A DNA stretch of 64,000 bases from Salticus scenicus (lineage: Eukaryota > Arthropoda > Arachnida > Araneae > Salticidae): assembly GCA_963930645.1 (NCBI GenBank), contig OZ005649.1, positions 43,158,275 through 43,222,274 on the forward strand. Reading direction: 5' to 3'. The translations under genes were made by a program, and so were the position numbers. Below the pieces are notes generated by a model. It was not told the DNA's origin. It searched no databases and saw nothing but the letters and a program-made list of their open reading frames with translations. This document shows positions 23,953-35,046 of the stretch, piece by piece. Within the stretch, counting starts at the first letter, position 1. Each line of letters begins with the position of its first letter.

Positions 23953-24635
23953 TTTTTTTTTTTTTTTTAATCTAGAACTTATTTCTGAAAATTGCATATG
24001 CATATCTTATAATAAGCGAAAACCTCTAATATTTTTACAATTTTAAAATAAGTTTGTATTATATACAAATAGATCTGCGCGACTTCTCTTTATCCTAATT
24101 CTAAAGAACGCTTATAAACTATAATCAGTGTCCATGTATCATTCTGAAAAGGTCACCTTTACGTCATTAGTCTCGAAAATCAAACCGCGAAATCTTCGAG
24201 TGTAAAGTGTAACTAATAATGTGGTTTCTTCGCTTGGAAATAATTTTATAAACATTTGCTCCCATTTCTTGCAAGCTTTTATTAGAAATTACTCACATTT
24301 GATCTCCTTTGTCCTTTTTCTCCCCTCCCCCCTTTTGAGAAGAAATGCGAAAAGTACAACCACAAACTGAAGTTATTGATATAGTGCACCTTGTTCTGTA
24401 TTTATAAGAAAAAAAAAAATATTGGATTCGTAAAAATTTTCGAAGCCGTTATGATTGGTAGAAATATCCTCTTATTTACTTCTTTTCTTTGTACAAGATG
24501 AAATAAAATATTGGATTCATGAAACACTTCACCTTCTAGCTTTCAGTATATTTACACATTTTCAGGTGTCCTGAACATATTTTGACCATTTAAAAAAATT
24601 ATCTATCCATAAATCTGTGACAAAAAATAAACAAA
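23953..24635. other. spacer between the inverted arms
   Basis: AT-rich, with a poly-T near 23950. It contains two start-like fragments of family R (attggattcgtaaaaatttt near 24422; attggattcatgaaacact near 24512), so further broken copies sit between the arms. Confidence 0.5.
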
Positions 24636-25395
24636 TAAATAAATTGGTGTGAAGCAATCATACTACTTCCATTACCCACTATTTCACGTATTATATACAA
24701 TTTTTAAAAATGTGATCAGAAGACATAAAAGTGACCTAACGAAGTAGACGCCTGACAAACTGATATATAGGCATGTAAAAGTTTACATAGCGAGTTAAGA
24801 AACAATAATAAGAAAAAAAAAATGGTAGAGTTATTTTTTGAAACATCAATTTCCGAGATCTAAAAGTGACCTACCTGAGCATGATAACTGTTAATTTTCC
24901 TGTAATAACCACGCATTATACGAGAAAAGACATCTAAAATGGATTTATGCAACAATTTTCAAGAAAATCGTTAGAGCCGTTTTTGAGATACCATCTTTTA
25001 CTAAAACTTGGCATACTCAATTATTGATCGAAAAACAAAAATTACATACAAAAGGATATTTAAAAGGGAGTTAATATGGCGAGTTTGAAAAAAAATCCGT
25101 TACAGCCGTTAAAAAAAAAAAAAAAAAAAAAACGCACTTGCGACACTTGAAATTCAGCTATTTATACCGGGAGCCTACCAATTTTCCTGAACTAACCAAC
25201 TATATAATTCGAAAGGACATCTAATAGAGTGTTTATGTAGTAAATTTTAAGAAAATCTTTAGAGCTGTTTTTGGATACGGACTTACGGTCCCACTTCCAC
25301 TTTTCCAATTTTCACCAAACTTTGTAAAATTCATCTGTACACCACTTCTGTCTTAAATCTGAAGTTTCATAGCTCTATCTTTATTAGTTTCGGAG
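24636..25395 (-). repeat. family R copy, right arm of the inverted pair
   Basis: Reverse complement, diverged, of 23159-23952. Landmarks are tggtgtgaagcaatcata, cagaagacata, cgttagagccgtttttgag, ggcatactcaattattg, aaaggatatttaaaaggg, tttccaattttcacc and ctatctttattagtttcgg. Indels such as the poly-A near 25112 interrupt it. The two arms form an imperfect palindrome spanning about 2.2 kb. Confidence 0.75.
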
Positions 25396-25560
25396 GGGTC
25401 GGCAGCCCCCCTCAGGAACGTATCTGTTTATGTAGCAAGTCAATCGAATCAATATATACGCATATATTATATAATGAGAAATAAATAAAAACGATCTGTT
25501 CAATAATGTGTGATGCAAATAGGATATTGGGGCTCCTGATCTGCAGATCCACGAGTTCAT
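25390..25560 (+). repeat. direct repeat, copy 1 (about 170 bp)
   Basis: Begins with a G/C-rich palindromic block (ggggtcggcagcccccctc), then aacgtatctgtttatg, gtcaatcgaatcaatat, a TA stretch, caataatgtgtgatgcaaat and ctcctgatctgcagatcca. A diverged copy in the same orientation lies at 26640-26815. The pair brackets about 1.1 kb. Confidence 0.75.
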
Positions 25561-25649
25561 TGTCGAAACGTGAGTGGAAGCTTCCCTGTGGCGACTCAAA
25601 AAGATTTTGGGTTCCGTCTGTGTGTATATTTTGTTTGTGTGTCTGTTTC

Positions 25650-25995
25650 AGCGACCGCAAAAATCATGCTATTGATTTGCAATTTTGTACACATGTTTTC
25701 GAGCCGCATGGGATTAGCTGTATTGTGTTTGGCGTCTGTTCTATCTGGAATTCGTGTACGCGGACACTTCAAATTTTTCTTTATCACTATGGCCTATGGA
25801 CAGAATGTACATGTACCGCAATAACGGCTGCAAAAATTCTTCAAATAACTTGCAAATTGGTAGACACTTTCAAGCTCTGTATAGAAATAGCTGTATAATT
25901 TTTTATGTGTATATTTTTCATGTTCTATGTACAGGGACACTCCAAAGTTTTTCTTATCATTAAGGCCTACGGGGTGAATTTTCTTTAAACAAATT
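25650..25995 (+). repeat. two diverged tandem units of about 172 bp
   Basis: Unit 1 starts gcgaccgcaaaaatc (25651) and unit 2 starts aacggctgcaaaaattc (about 25823). Later landmarks are cggacacttcaaatttttct and gggacactccaaagttttt, then ggcctatgg (25791) and ggcctacgg (25962). The overlapping frames of 63-130 aa on both strands follow from this repeat and show no motif, so they are not called as genes. Confidence 0.7.
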
Positions 25996-25999
25996 TTAA

Positions 26000-26635
26000 C
26001 GTCGTTACTCTGCATTCAACAAAGTGAAATTACAGTAAAAAAAAAAAAAGCGCATTTTAAAACGTTTTTGCTGCATTCAACACCGTGGAATTAACATATA
26101 CATTATAAAGATATATAAAAACATGTTTACTCTAATAAAAGGGATATGTATGGACTATATGATTTATTTGCGGGATCACACAAATGAATTCGGATGGCAT
26201 CCTGTAATCATCCAAATGATTCAAATTACATTGAAATATTCATGAGTTACAATTAATTAAATAGGTGTATTCTAATTTTTTTAGTGTATATAATTACTGT
26301 GGCTGCTTTTCCGAGTTACATAAAAGAATTTCGTTCTATTACGCACTATAGTTCATATTTCAACACTGGTATTGAATTTTAACATGGTTACACCCCACGA
26401 AATATGATGAAATTTTATTAGAATTTTAAAAGTATATTTTTTTTGTCGGAAAATGTGGCCATAGAATCAATATTTAATTTACAAGGTTGCACAAAATAAT
26501 TCTAGTATGTTATGTAATCAATTTGCAGGAAGTTTGGTAGAAGTACTTATGAATTACAGGGAATTAGTGCAAGTACAAAGACAGTCAGTTATTAGGAATA
26601 CATACATACAGAGATAGTTACAGAAAGAGAAAAGC
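26000..26635. other. interior between the two direct repeats
   Basis: Includes two short tandem units containing ctgcattcaaca (about 26009 and 26072). The rest is AT-rich and unrecognised. With the flanking direct repeats it may be one element. Confidence 0.45.
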
Positions 26636-26639
26636 AGAG

Positions 26640-26815
26640 GGGGTTGAGGGGGGCTGCAACCCCCCTCAGAAACGTTTCTGTTTATACAAAAAGTCAATAG
26701 AATCAATATATATATATATTATATATAATAAGGAACAAGTAGAAATAAACTGTTGAATAATGCGTGATGCAAATAGGACGGTGAGGTTCCTGATCTGCAT
26801 ATCCACTAGCTATAT
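26640..26815 (+). repeat. direct repeat, copy 2
   Basis: A diverged copy of 25390-25560: ggggggctgcaacccccctc, aacgtttctgtttatac, gtcaatagaatcaatat, a TA stretch, gaataatgcgtgatgcaaat and ttcctgatctgcatatcca. It lies 1.25 kb from copy 1. Confidence 0.75.
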
Positions 26816-26868
26816 ATAGAACTTGTTATCTTACTCGTCAATCTGCAATCTATCTTAATAGAATTTTA

Positions 26869-26920
26869 ATTTTATGTAAGAGAAAGTCATATGGTTGCCA
26901 TACTAGATTATTAACTTTGA
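26869..26920 (+). repeat. family R 3' terminal motif
   Basis: tttatgtaagagaaagtcat followed by atggttgccatactagatta, matching the shared terminal consensus. The preceding 30 bases (gttatcttactcgtcaatct) are related to the 3' block at 59750. Confidence 0.55.
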
Positions 26921-28320
26921 ATTCTATTATTGAAATTCTGTTTAATTCAACAAAATATTTTTTACGAATCGCTAAAATAGATGTTCGTATATTGCCACTC
27001 ATTGCTTTATGAGTAAAATATCAGATTTATTGTGCAAACAGTATTATGTGCAAAGAAAAATATTTAAAATGAAATGCGATCATATATTTCGCAAATTCTT
27101 TGAACGATTGTCTTCTAAATCTATATGTTACTCAGACTCACATCCGTAATACAAAAAGAAAAAAAAAAATCTATAATAATAAAAGTAGTAAAGAAATAAA
27201 AACCACGACGATGTTTCTTCACCACAAAAATATAAACATTTGGCTCGTCGAAAAGCAAAAACATCTGTCTGAGAGGTGGAGCAGGATAAAGGGTGTGTCA
27301 AAGAGGAAAATCGGTACAAATTTGTAAAATTTTTGGAATTTCTTTACAAATTTAATTGATTTAAAATTTTATTAAAATACAGATTTTTTTCCGCATTGAA
27401 TTAAACTCTTTGAGATTGACGCAGCTTTTTAAATTCTGTTTTAAAAAATTGAAAGAGTTTTTTATAAGCCATTTAATGCATCAACCCAAATATTGCAATA
27501 AAACAGCTTTTTTAAAAAACAACTGTTATTCTTTCATAAAATCTAAAAAAGCTGCGTCAGTTTACGAAATGAGAGTAATCCAATAAAAAAAAAAAAAAAA
27601 ACGCGTCTCAATCAATTAATATGTCACTGTTTTAAGTGCAAAGAAAGTTTTCCATAGGATAACATTGGCTTTTAGAAAAGGAAATGATGAGTGAAGAGGG
27701 CCCTTAACAGTACCGTATCACATTCAGTTATGCCTAAATTTTCTCACAGAAATTTATAAATTTATATCATATAAAAATATAAATAGTTTAATTATCAGTG
27801 AGTAGAAACTTTTTTCTTTCTTAATGCGTGAAACCTTTATCTAAAATATCATTGCAAATATTTCGCAAATCCTGATTAAATATATTAAATTCCGTTCAGA
27901 TGCAACTGAAATGGTTTAAAAAAGTATTTCGTGAAATTTTCAGATAAACATTTAGAAGTGGTATATAACCCTATCCTGTCATTGCAAAGACCTAGGTTTT
28001 AAAATTTTGCATTATTATTTAGCATAATTACACCAATAAAATTAAGTTTGTATAACAAAAGGATATATAATGTTATAACTATGAAAGCATCCCGCAAACG
28101 TTTGCTGCGACATTCATTACATAACTACTTTAAATCATATATTTAGACACATGAGTTATAAACAACGCATGAGTTCACGCTAACTTTTTAAACCATCTAA
28201 CATGATTTAAAAGCTGCAAGATTGCCAACTCGCAATATTTTAATCACTAATGCACAACAGCGGTTTGCAAGAACACATTTTAATTAATTTTACTAAATCT
28301 ATCAAACAGATTTTTTCGAA
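26920..28320. other. AT-rich non-coding DNA, nothing recognised
   Basis: Two opposed 60-75 aa frames overlap at 27100-27327 with no motif. An inverted gctgcgtca/tgacgcagc pair (about 27549 and 27417) brackets 130 bp and could be a degraded MITE. Confidence 0.5.
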
Positions 28321-28330
28321 ACATATTTAA

Positions 28331-28566
28331 CCCTCGCTTTCCCAAGATGGGTTCATTTTGAGCCCATTATGAAGTTGAAATTTAGTTAAGCCTGCCTCAT
28401 TCAAAAAGTGCGCTAATTCTACGGAGTTAGCAAACATAACCAGTGGAATGTTGCAACTTCTAAACGATACAAAAAGGTACGGTGCTGGTGATTTTCGCCA
28501 AACGTGCCAAGCGGCACCTGAAAACAATTTTTCTGCAGCTACGCCTTGATCTTGGGAAAGCGAGGG
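28331..28566. mobile_element. piggyBac-type MITE (236 bp), perfect 18-bp TIRs
   Basis: The left terminus CCCTCGCTTTCCCAAGAT is the exact reverse complement of the right terminus ATCTTGGGAAAGCGAGGG. TTAA lies immediately outside both ends (28327-28330 and 28567-28570). This is textbook piggyBac-family structure. The body is GC-richer than the flanks and has no transposase; frames of 64-90 aa crossing it are shadows. Perfect ends and an intact duplication suggest fairly recent activity. Confidence 0.93.
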
Positions 28567-28570
28567 TTAA

Positions 28571-29695
28571 GAACAGAGAGCTTCCAAGGAGAGAGACGAC
28601 AGATGATGAAATTACGCTACGGCGCATGCTCATAGCAGACACTTTTTCTACCAAACTGGGTTTTAGTAGAAAAATTCCAACAAATCTAAGTCGAATATCA
28701 ACAACAAAAAATTTACTGATGCCATTGTTTTTTGGTAATAATCCTTTATTTTAGCTATAGTTCCGTGCTTTAAAGCCATCCAAAGCACTATTAACTGTGG
28801 ATTTTTGAAAACAAAATTTCAAGCCAATGAGAAGCTAACTTGCTGTTGTCACCTCTCTGCTTGTAGGCTCTCTACCTAAGAATCACCTGGTTAAATCAAC
28901 GTTCTAATTTTAAAAAATATATATTATAATGTGATTTTTCCTTTGGAGGACACGATTTGTGTTTGATTTGTGTTTTTCTGTGAACGATTTGTGTTTGTTT
29001 GTGTGCTACAAAAAGACACACAGACAGTCAGAAATTTAAAACTTATAACACCCCTTTCTTTTAGTCGGCGACAAAAAAAAAAAAAAAAAAAAAATTACAA
29101 TAACAATCAACAATGCAAAACACAGATCATCAAATTTATATGATGACGTGCACGTGTACATCCTAGTGCTTTAAATGGGAGAGTTAATGACGTACGAAGT
29201 ACGCATGTACACAGTGGAGCTTCAGGACATAGATTTTTAAAATATTATTATAGTTCTCTAATGCCAAGTTAACTTTTAAACGCACAGTGTCTCAAAAATA
29301 AAACAGCGTTTTTAAGTCCTAATTAAAATATTAACCGTAGTGAAAGTTTTACTTTTGTCTGTATGCCGTAATATCTTGGTCCATTCAAACGAAGTATGAA
29401 AAACAGAAAAGGAAAAAGAAAATATTCATGCATTTCAGTGTCACATTCAGATTGGTGGATTATTTTGGCGCGTCCAAAGATGTTCGTGAAAGTTAAGAGG
29501 GATAACAAAATTAAATTATTTGGAGATTTGTTTCAAAAATTCAAGCTGTTATATTTTTAATTTCATAATAACTAGTAAATATATACATACATTTCTTTTT
29601 ATCAAATAAACAATATTATTTATATTTATAATGTATGGAGTATCATTTTTAGAACAAACATTTTTCAAAAAATAAATACCTACATACTTATTATG

Positions 29696-29732
<37 letters not shown>

Positions 29733-29976
29733 TATTTATTTTTGCACAAAGCTATATAATAATCTACATATAATACATATTTTTTCGGTTAAAATTAAAA
29801 AAATCATGCATTTAAGGGTTAATATGTCATTAAAGTTTATTTAAAAAAATTGAATATGATTGTAAATTTTTATGAATTTTAGCGCTATAAATTTTCATGT
29901 CGCATGCAATTGTAACCTTTTGTGTTTAAAATGTATAAAGATACATATATAAATAACGAAAATATAACTTAATACC

Positions 29977-30013
<37 letters not shown>

Positions 30014-31745
30014 TAGTGACAAAAAATGTGCTTAAATTGCATTTTTTTTTTTTTCCCTCTCTTTACACCTTTATAATTTTCATTATTCCGCAACATTCAC
30101 CTTAACAGTCTATAAAAGTGGGTTTTTTTTTTTTTTTTTTTTTTATTTCAGTGAAAATTATAAACAAATAAAAACCAAGTAAACTGAAAATGTATTTCCT
30201 AATACGGCAAATTATTCTTTACAATGCATATGCAAACTTAAGAATGCAATGCAATGAAAAATCAGTCTTTTACACATTATGTTTAACTATTCATGCTCAT
30301 TAAAACTAACTAGTTGTTAACGAAAATTTCAAGACGAAACGTGTTTACATTAAAGGATTTTAATAATAAGATTTATTTTCTAAACAAAAGATACATGCTG
30401 TTCCTTACTGCAAACGCTGAAAGTCAAAATACTCTTTTCAAATTTTAATTAAGTTTGTGTACATTGTTATTATTTTTGCAAAGCGAAAATTGTGCTATTA
30501 TTTAGGGATACAACTAAAATGATTTAATGCTACAAAGGCTTATATTTAGAAATTCTACTTTGTTAAACATGTGCTGTATAAAAAAAAAAAAAAAAAAAAG
30601 AAGAAGAAGAAGAAGAAATTCTATTTACATTTGATTAAAAGAACCAGAAGATGAATATGAATCGTTTATCTATAAAATTTAATAAACAATAAATACAGAA
30701 ATAAAGATATTTAAACAATGTTTGTGTATTAGTCTTTTCTTACTTTTTAATGTTCCTAGTATTTAAAGTAATATACGTTATGTATTTATCATATAATTTG
30801 TAATATTTTTTCAGGTTGTAATATTTTAAGCATAAATATTCCCTCTTTTGGCTTTATTAGGAAGATATATTGTACTTAAATATTCTGAAAGTGCTTGCAA
30901 CAGATTGGTAGTATTGAAACGTAAGTATACATTTTAAATGTCATTGAACAGACATGATATAACATATTTCTTCCAAAAACCTTATTTTGTAATCAGTTGA
31001 AATAAAGGCCAAATCTTTTTTTTTTTTTTTTTTTTGAATTTTTTACCTAATATTAGAATTGCTTCTTTTACTTACTTCTTTTCCTAAATGGGACATTAAT
31101 TAAACTAAATTTACATTCCCCATTTAGAAAAGTATTTTTCTTATATTTAAATTTCAGTGAAGAAAATTCTCTTATAATTTGATAAGGAAAATTCAATGGG
31201 GAAAACTCTCTTCAATGATTCTTCAATGATTCTTCAAAATTCTCTTTCAATTAGGAAAATTCTCTTATAAAACCCTTAAAACATCTCTTAGTTATTTCTC
31301 ATCATCTAGTTTGATAATTAGAGAGTTAATGGGATTGTTTGAATATTCATTACATATACTGGTTGTTTCTGTAAGGACTTCACAACTGGTTTTTAAACAA
31401 AGGAGAATGCCGGGACAAAAATATGAAACAAGTGGTGAGTTGAAGAGAAAAATTTTCTATAATTTTTAAACTGCCGGTTTTCAAAATTAGTTATAAAATT
31501 CACCAACAGAAGGTTCTGAAATCTTCAAATTGTTTTCATAGTATGAATCAGACCTCATTACAATAGATTCTATAGTACCAACGTCAGTATAGCGCTAACA
31601 AGCAGCTGCAAATAGAATTTACTCCTTCCTTTGAGTCACCGGATTATCGGAGTGTAAACATTTTAGAGTCAATACGTATCCATCAAAGATATCGTTAGAA
31701 ATTAGAAGAGTCTGAATTCATCATACACATACACATAATATACAT
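28571..31745. other. AT-rich non-coding DNA with simple repeats
   Basis: No gene is recognised. Contains (TTA)n tracts near 29700 and 29980, poly-A/poly-T runs, an (AAG)n tract near 30600 and short local duplications of attctctt/tcttcaatgat near 31155-31270. Confidence 0.6.
29040..29071 (+). repeat. short dispersed 3'-end-like fragment, copy 2
   Basis: acttataacacccctttc followed by agtcggcga, related to 15480-15511 and likewise preceded by an acacagacagtcag stretch. Confidence 0.35.
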
Positions 31746-31750
31746 ATATA

Positions 31751-32077
31751 CAGGGTGACAAAAAACTGTCACACATTTTACACTTTAATATTAAACAAAG
31801 TAAGTGACGCATGAGAGTACACAAAAAAACTATTTATGCTGAAATGCTTCGATTAAGAAGATAAAAGAGAAAAATTACTCCAAATTTTCCTCTTAGAGAG
31901 CAATACTTGTCTGCTCAGTGGTTTGCTTTTCTTGTAGTTTCACTATGATGATCTCGAATCCGAGACTTTACCCACCTAAATTTACTCTTGTGATAGTATG
32001 TAAAGGACAATCTACATGCTTCCTCTGCGACTTATAATAAAGTAACATAAAGACACGGGGTAATTATAATCACCCTG
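31751..32077. mobile_element. mariner-type MITE with short CAGGGTGA ends
   Basis: The left end CAGGGTGACAAAAAACTGTC follows TA. The reverse complement of the right end reads CAGGGTGATTATAATTACC. The common terminal 8 bp equal those of the better preserved element at 58598-59138. The right flank is TT rather than TA, so the target duplication has decayed or the boundary is slightly off. The 327-bp body has no reading frame. Confidence 0.55.
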
Positions 32078-32204
32078 TTTATTTCACTCAATGCATTTTG
32101 TGTGTAGGGGTTTCTCTGCTAGAGTGTACTAAAAATTCAAGTTTTATAATTGTTGAAACTGAATTATCTGAAAATTTTAACTGATTATATACTTTTGTAT
32201 ATAG

Positions 32205-32395
32205 ATATTTGAACCTCGTTAACGTGAATCTCAAGGGGGACAAAAAAATTGTTGATGTTATCGGTAGTTCATGCTATCAGTAATTAATCTTCATATAACT
32301 AAACTAATCTTCATTTTGTCGGGGACTGTGGAAACAGTTCATGCTAAAAACAATTTTCTTTAACAGTGTTCACGTTAAAGAGATTAGACTGTGTA
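32205..32395. mobile_element. possible small inverted-repeat element
   Basis: tgaacctcgttaacgtgaat on the left and, as reverse complement on the right, taatctctttaacgtgaaca. Further inward, a gttcatgcta-type block also recurs in mirrored form. Flanks are TA-rich, so a target duplication cannot be judged. It abuts the Tc1 relic. Confidence 0.4.
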
Positions 32396-32650
32396 TATAT
32401 ATATATATACACACTAAGCGACACGAAAAAAGCCGCACTTGGATATTTTCCTTTTCGCCTTCTACAACCGCCAATTTTATCATTTAAAAAGCAAATTTTC
32501 GAACAGATTTCATTATGTTGTCCTCCACATACACCTGAGCTTTGAGTTCAGTGTTAAAAACAAAATGCAATTGTCAGGAAAATTGTAATTTTAGAAATTA
32601 TTTTAAAAATGGTAAAAAAAAAAAAAAAAAAAAAAAAAAGGCAGTTAACG

Positions 32651-32719
32651 ATGCCACAAAAAGTATTAATTTTTGAAGGAAAATCAAAAAATAATTTAAT
32701 GCGTGAGATGGCAAAATAA
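32651..32719 (+). pseudogene. Tc1 transposase relic, N-terminal start
   Basis: ATG followed by MPQKVLIFEGKS and MREMAK, then a stop. It resembles the first helix of Tc1-family DNA-binding domains (LS.fErG.I..L...G...REIA). The following bases (to about 32830) keep traces such as gacggaaggaggccgc, like the KKRSGRP hinge, but are out of frame. The call rests on position between the TIR and the later blocks. Confidence 0.45.
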
Positions 32720-33069
32720 TTCAAAGATTCAAAGATTGAAAGACGGAAGGAGGCCGCTCACCACTATGCAGCAGTTTTGAGCGATTTTAACCTTCAAAGA
32801 GGGGCTCTGACAACAAATGTCACATAACAATGTGAAATTTTGAAAGCCCGTTTTTTGCCCGTTTTTAGAGGTTAAGTCTCCCCCGTTGTTTATTGCATAA
32901 ACACTAAAACAAAAATACATTTGCTGCCGGATATAAAATCCCACGCGACAGAGGGCAGCAGTTAATAAAAAAACAAAAATTAGGCTTCTAATGAGGAGAA
33001 TTCGTAAGCAGCTGAAAAAGTTCACATTTTTTTGCGACGGGACTTTGGAAAAGTTAGTAAGAATAGTTT

Positions 33070-33993
33070 TTAGTTTGTTAAATTGGATAGTTCCATTAGG
33101 GTCACAAAGATTTTAGTTATTTTAGTTTTTAAAAGGGGACGCTCTAAAATGTTAAATAGCCAGTTATTGGGTCTAATTGGAGGATTGAGTAAATGATATG
33201 GGGCTGTGAGGGGACATGCAAAGTAAGCATGTTCAGGAGAGCCTTCCTCTCCGCACTCGCATCGGGTGGTCCTCGAGCAATGAAAACGAAATAAGTAGGT
33301 TCTGAAAGGTCCATGACCTGTCAGAAAGGCTGAAATTGCTGGAGACAAATCAAAGTTATATTTTTTTACTGAGTTAATGAGGGCATAGGTGTAGCGTCCT
33401 TTGTCTGAAGTATCCCATTCAGCTTGCCATTCTTTCTGGAGATTACGGAAAAGGGACTTTTTGATAAAGGAAGGGGGGAGAGGGAGGAAAAAGACGATGT
33501 CCGGATTTTGAGTGGCTGTTTTAGCCAACTCATCAGCCTTTTCATTGCCCATGACGCCCCGATGCGCCGAAATGTAAGCTAGAGATGTATTTTCTTGCAG
33601 GTTAATTAGAAGTAGTTTAATTTCCATTACGAGAGGGTGTTTAGACCGATGGCGGTGTATTGCCTGTAAGGAGAGACTGTCACTGTAGATTGGAACTGAG
33701 TAAAATCTATTTTTTATCTCATTAATCCATAGGATGGCTTGATAGATGGCAAATAGTTCGGCTTGAAATACGGTGTTGTAATCTCCCAGTCTTGAGGCCC
33801 ACTGGTGAGTCAAGATCCCATCTGAAAGGACACAGAAAGCTGAGCCGACTCCGTGTTCTGTCTTTGACCCATCAGTATACACCGCCACTGGAGCAGAAGG
33901 AGAGAAGGCATTAGTTGAGACATTGACTAGGGCATGAGAGGTATCAGCTGCAGGGTGAATATGCCAACTGCATGTTTTACGTTGGCAAAATAA
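33070..33993 (-). pseudogene. 5'-truncated non-LTR retrotransposon ORF2: RNase H plus C-terminal zinc knuckle
   Basis: This is the C-terminal part of a LINE polyprotein (reverse transcriptase and endonuclease missing). Counting from the GTG at 33888, the RNase H fold starts VYTDGS with catalytic Asp6, then QAEL (Glu44), YSDS (Asp70), and the AHRGVMGNEKAD block with His109 and Asp119. A hinge with LTGHGPFRTYL follows, then a CxC-x7-H-x4-C knuckle (Cys210, Cys212, His220, Cys225). The frame stays open upstream to a stop at 33994-33996, adding about 35 residues. This RNase H-plus-knuckle tail fits I/R1/Jockey-group LINEs. All catalytic residues are present and there is no internal stop. The 5' truncation is normal for failed target-primed insertion. 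It sits inside the Tc1 relic. Confidence 0.88.
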
Positions 33994-34469
33994 TTAAATG
34001 TTAACGAAATATTGGTAAAAGGGTTTTTAGCAAGATTAAAAAAAAAATTTAGCTGTTTAAACTGGAAATTTGTTTTTAAGCGGCCATGTTGCTCATCCAA
34101 GCGAGATGACCGTAAGTTAAACAGCCATTGCTTTTGAAATCAGTTTGTATTACATTTAGAACATAAAAGAGATTCAGAAAAAGTGTTTAGCAGCATAATT
34201 TCTTTATCTATAGTACAGCAACTATTAAACGAATCAGGTTTAAATGACAGAAAATTTGAAAATATCCCATTCTTAGTGAAGAGAAATAGGAAAGCAAGAC
34301 CTCAGTAGGCTAAAAAAAAATTAAAAAATGATTACTTAATTCTTGGTCTGAACTGGTTCTCTTTCATGAGTCAAGCTTAACTTATTTAGAGCTAAAGAAA
34401 ACAAGCAGATCTGACAGCGAAAATATGACCGACTTAATGAAAATCGCACTTTTAAAACACTGACACATT

Positions 34470-34725
34470 CTCCGTACATTATGGCACGGAGGTGCATAAT
34501 TTTTCAAACAGTCGGGCAAATTTTTGTGCTCAAGGGGTCAATTAACTCGAAATAAAACACAATCTTCATAAAAGTTGTGCCTGACCGACTATTTTGGAGG
34601 TATCTTGGACATTTCCGCAAACAGCAACTCAAGATGATAAAATGCACCTTACTACACGGCGTCTGTGGTAATTTCTTGACTTCAAATTGTCAAAATTTCT
34701 TATCTATTCCCATGAGAACCTATAA
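34470..34725 (+). pseudogene. Tc1 transposase relic, catalytic-core block
   Basis: Across frames the + strand reads blocks such as IIFQTVGQIFVLKG, then QDDKMH, then SHENL. They align in order with the Tc1 patterns MVWG..S..G...L, QDNAP.HTAR and SPDLNPIENLW. Each is mutated and shifted by small indels. Both catalytic acidic positions appear damaged. The assignment rests on motif order and on the clearer C-terminal block downstream. Confidence 0.55.
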
Positions 34726-34887
34726 TTTAAAGTAATATCTTTTTCCAATTTAAGTTAAATCGCACAAAGGATATAGTAGAATTTCTTCTTTACCAGACAT
34801 GGAAATAGTCATAATCACGATCCGCTCGAAGATGTTTCGTCTATAAAAAGGCGGGGGGAATGGAAGAGGATTCGAAATTTGCAGCCG

Positions 34888-35046
34888 ATAACTCTGCCAG
34901 AACTAGAAAAAATTATTTGTGGTATTTGGCACATTGAAATATCTGAGATTTATATTAAAACACTGTATAAAACTATGCCATTATGCATTAAAGCAGTAAA
35001 TCCATATAAAGGCGGAATTAACCCAATGCAGAATGCATATTTTTAA
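34888..35046 (+). pseudogene. Tc1 transposase relic, C-terminal end
   Basis: An open stretch of 52 codons to TAA. It contains LPELEKIICGIWHIEISE and then YKTMPLCIKAVNPYKGG. This matches the Tc1 C-terminal signature W..I....(L/I)..L..SMP.R...VI..KGG.T.Y near the normal protein end. The stop is in the expected place, about 360 bp before the right TIR. The upstream reading frame is broken. Confidence 0.65.

Noticed and set aside
25506..25898. 130-aa frame with Cys-rich, secreted-peptide look
   Set aside because: It lies across two diverged 172-bp tandem units, with competing frames on both strands over the same DNA. The cysteine spacing does not repeat between units, so it is not a convincing small secreted protein.
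17390..27710. Inverted 15-bp match TTAAGGGCCCTCTTC at about 17400 and 27700 suggesting one 10-kb piggyBac-like element
   Set aside because: GGGCCC is self-complementary and 15-mers can match by chance in 64 kb. The similarity stops at once beyond the match, and no transposase lies between.
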